A stretch of 5,006 nt of DNA, from the NCBI GenBank assembly GCA_022571535.1, contig JACZXR010000212.1, positions 1 through 5,006 of the forward strand, given 5' to 3'. Position 1 is the first letter of the stretch. Every line of letters starts with the position of its first letter. The DNA is from Deltaproteobacteria bacterium. GTDB lineage: Bacteria; Desulfobacterota; Binatia; UBA9968; CAXXLF01. This document shows positions 4,899 to 5,006 of this stretch, one piece after another. The notes under the pieces were generated by a model. That model did not search any database and was not told where the DNA came from. It worked only from the letters and a program-made list of their open reading frames with translations. Made by a program: the position numbers and the translations under genes.

Positions 4899-5006
4899 AG
4901 AAGGCCAAACTCCTCAGAGGCAGTCTCTAAAATGAGCTGCAAGTAAAGGAACGCAGTCCCAAAGCTTGGGCTGCAAAATATTCACTCTAAGCAAAGGAGC
5001 TTGGCC

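Noticed and set aside
1..5006. tRNA, rRNA, insertion sequence or a new defence system
   Set aside because: No cloverleaf, rRNA motif, transposase, terminal inverted repeats or nuclease/helicase gene combination could be recognised on either strand.

Overview
The window reads as bacterial chromosome: compact genes with Shine-Dalgarno-like sites, a Sec signal peptide and no introns. It carries four recognisable genes embedded in an unusual amount of decayed coding sequence. Worn C-terminal ends of TPR-type and PD40 (WD40-like propeller) proteins, next to a eukaryote-type class I aldolase, suggest a large-genome environmental lineage such as an Acidobacteriota-like or deltaproteobacterial-grade organism. 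That placement is a weak inference; no marker gene is present.

Layout. Positions 1-456 hold no complete gene. They contain a minus-strand PD40-like fragment at the left edge, a strong 16-bp hairpin (198-241) and the C-terminal end of an unrecognised plus-strand frame that stops at 372. A 6-phosphofructokinase gene follows (457-1470, plus) with active-site residues of the pyrophosphate-dependent type. It ends at a TAG, yet recognisable PFK C-terminal sequence continues in the same frame to a second TAG at 1600-1602. Facing it is a class I fructose-bisphosphate aldolase (1772-2800, minus) with a plausible promoter and ribosome binding site. PFK makes or consumes fructose 1,6-bisphosphate and the aldolase cleaves or forms it, so the convergent pair covers two consecutive steps of glycolysis and gluconeogenesis.

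Positions 2866-3300 contain a perfect 7-bp inverted repeat, a degenerate 10-bp tandem repeat and a frameshifted remnant of a TPR-protein C-terminus. Next is a secreted matrixin-like zinc metalloprotease (3308-3970, plus). Its stop overlaps, in convergent orientation, the stop of a second and better preserved TPR C-terminal remnant (minus). A flavodoxin-fold NAD(P)H-dependent FMN reductase (4112-4708, minus) ends inside that remnant. A third, minimal remnant lies at 4863-4898.

No complete new multigene system is visible. The points most worth following up are the in-frame TAG in the PFK gene, the three same-strand remnants spaced about 0.85-0.91 kb apart, and the long hairpin near the left end.
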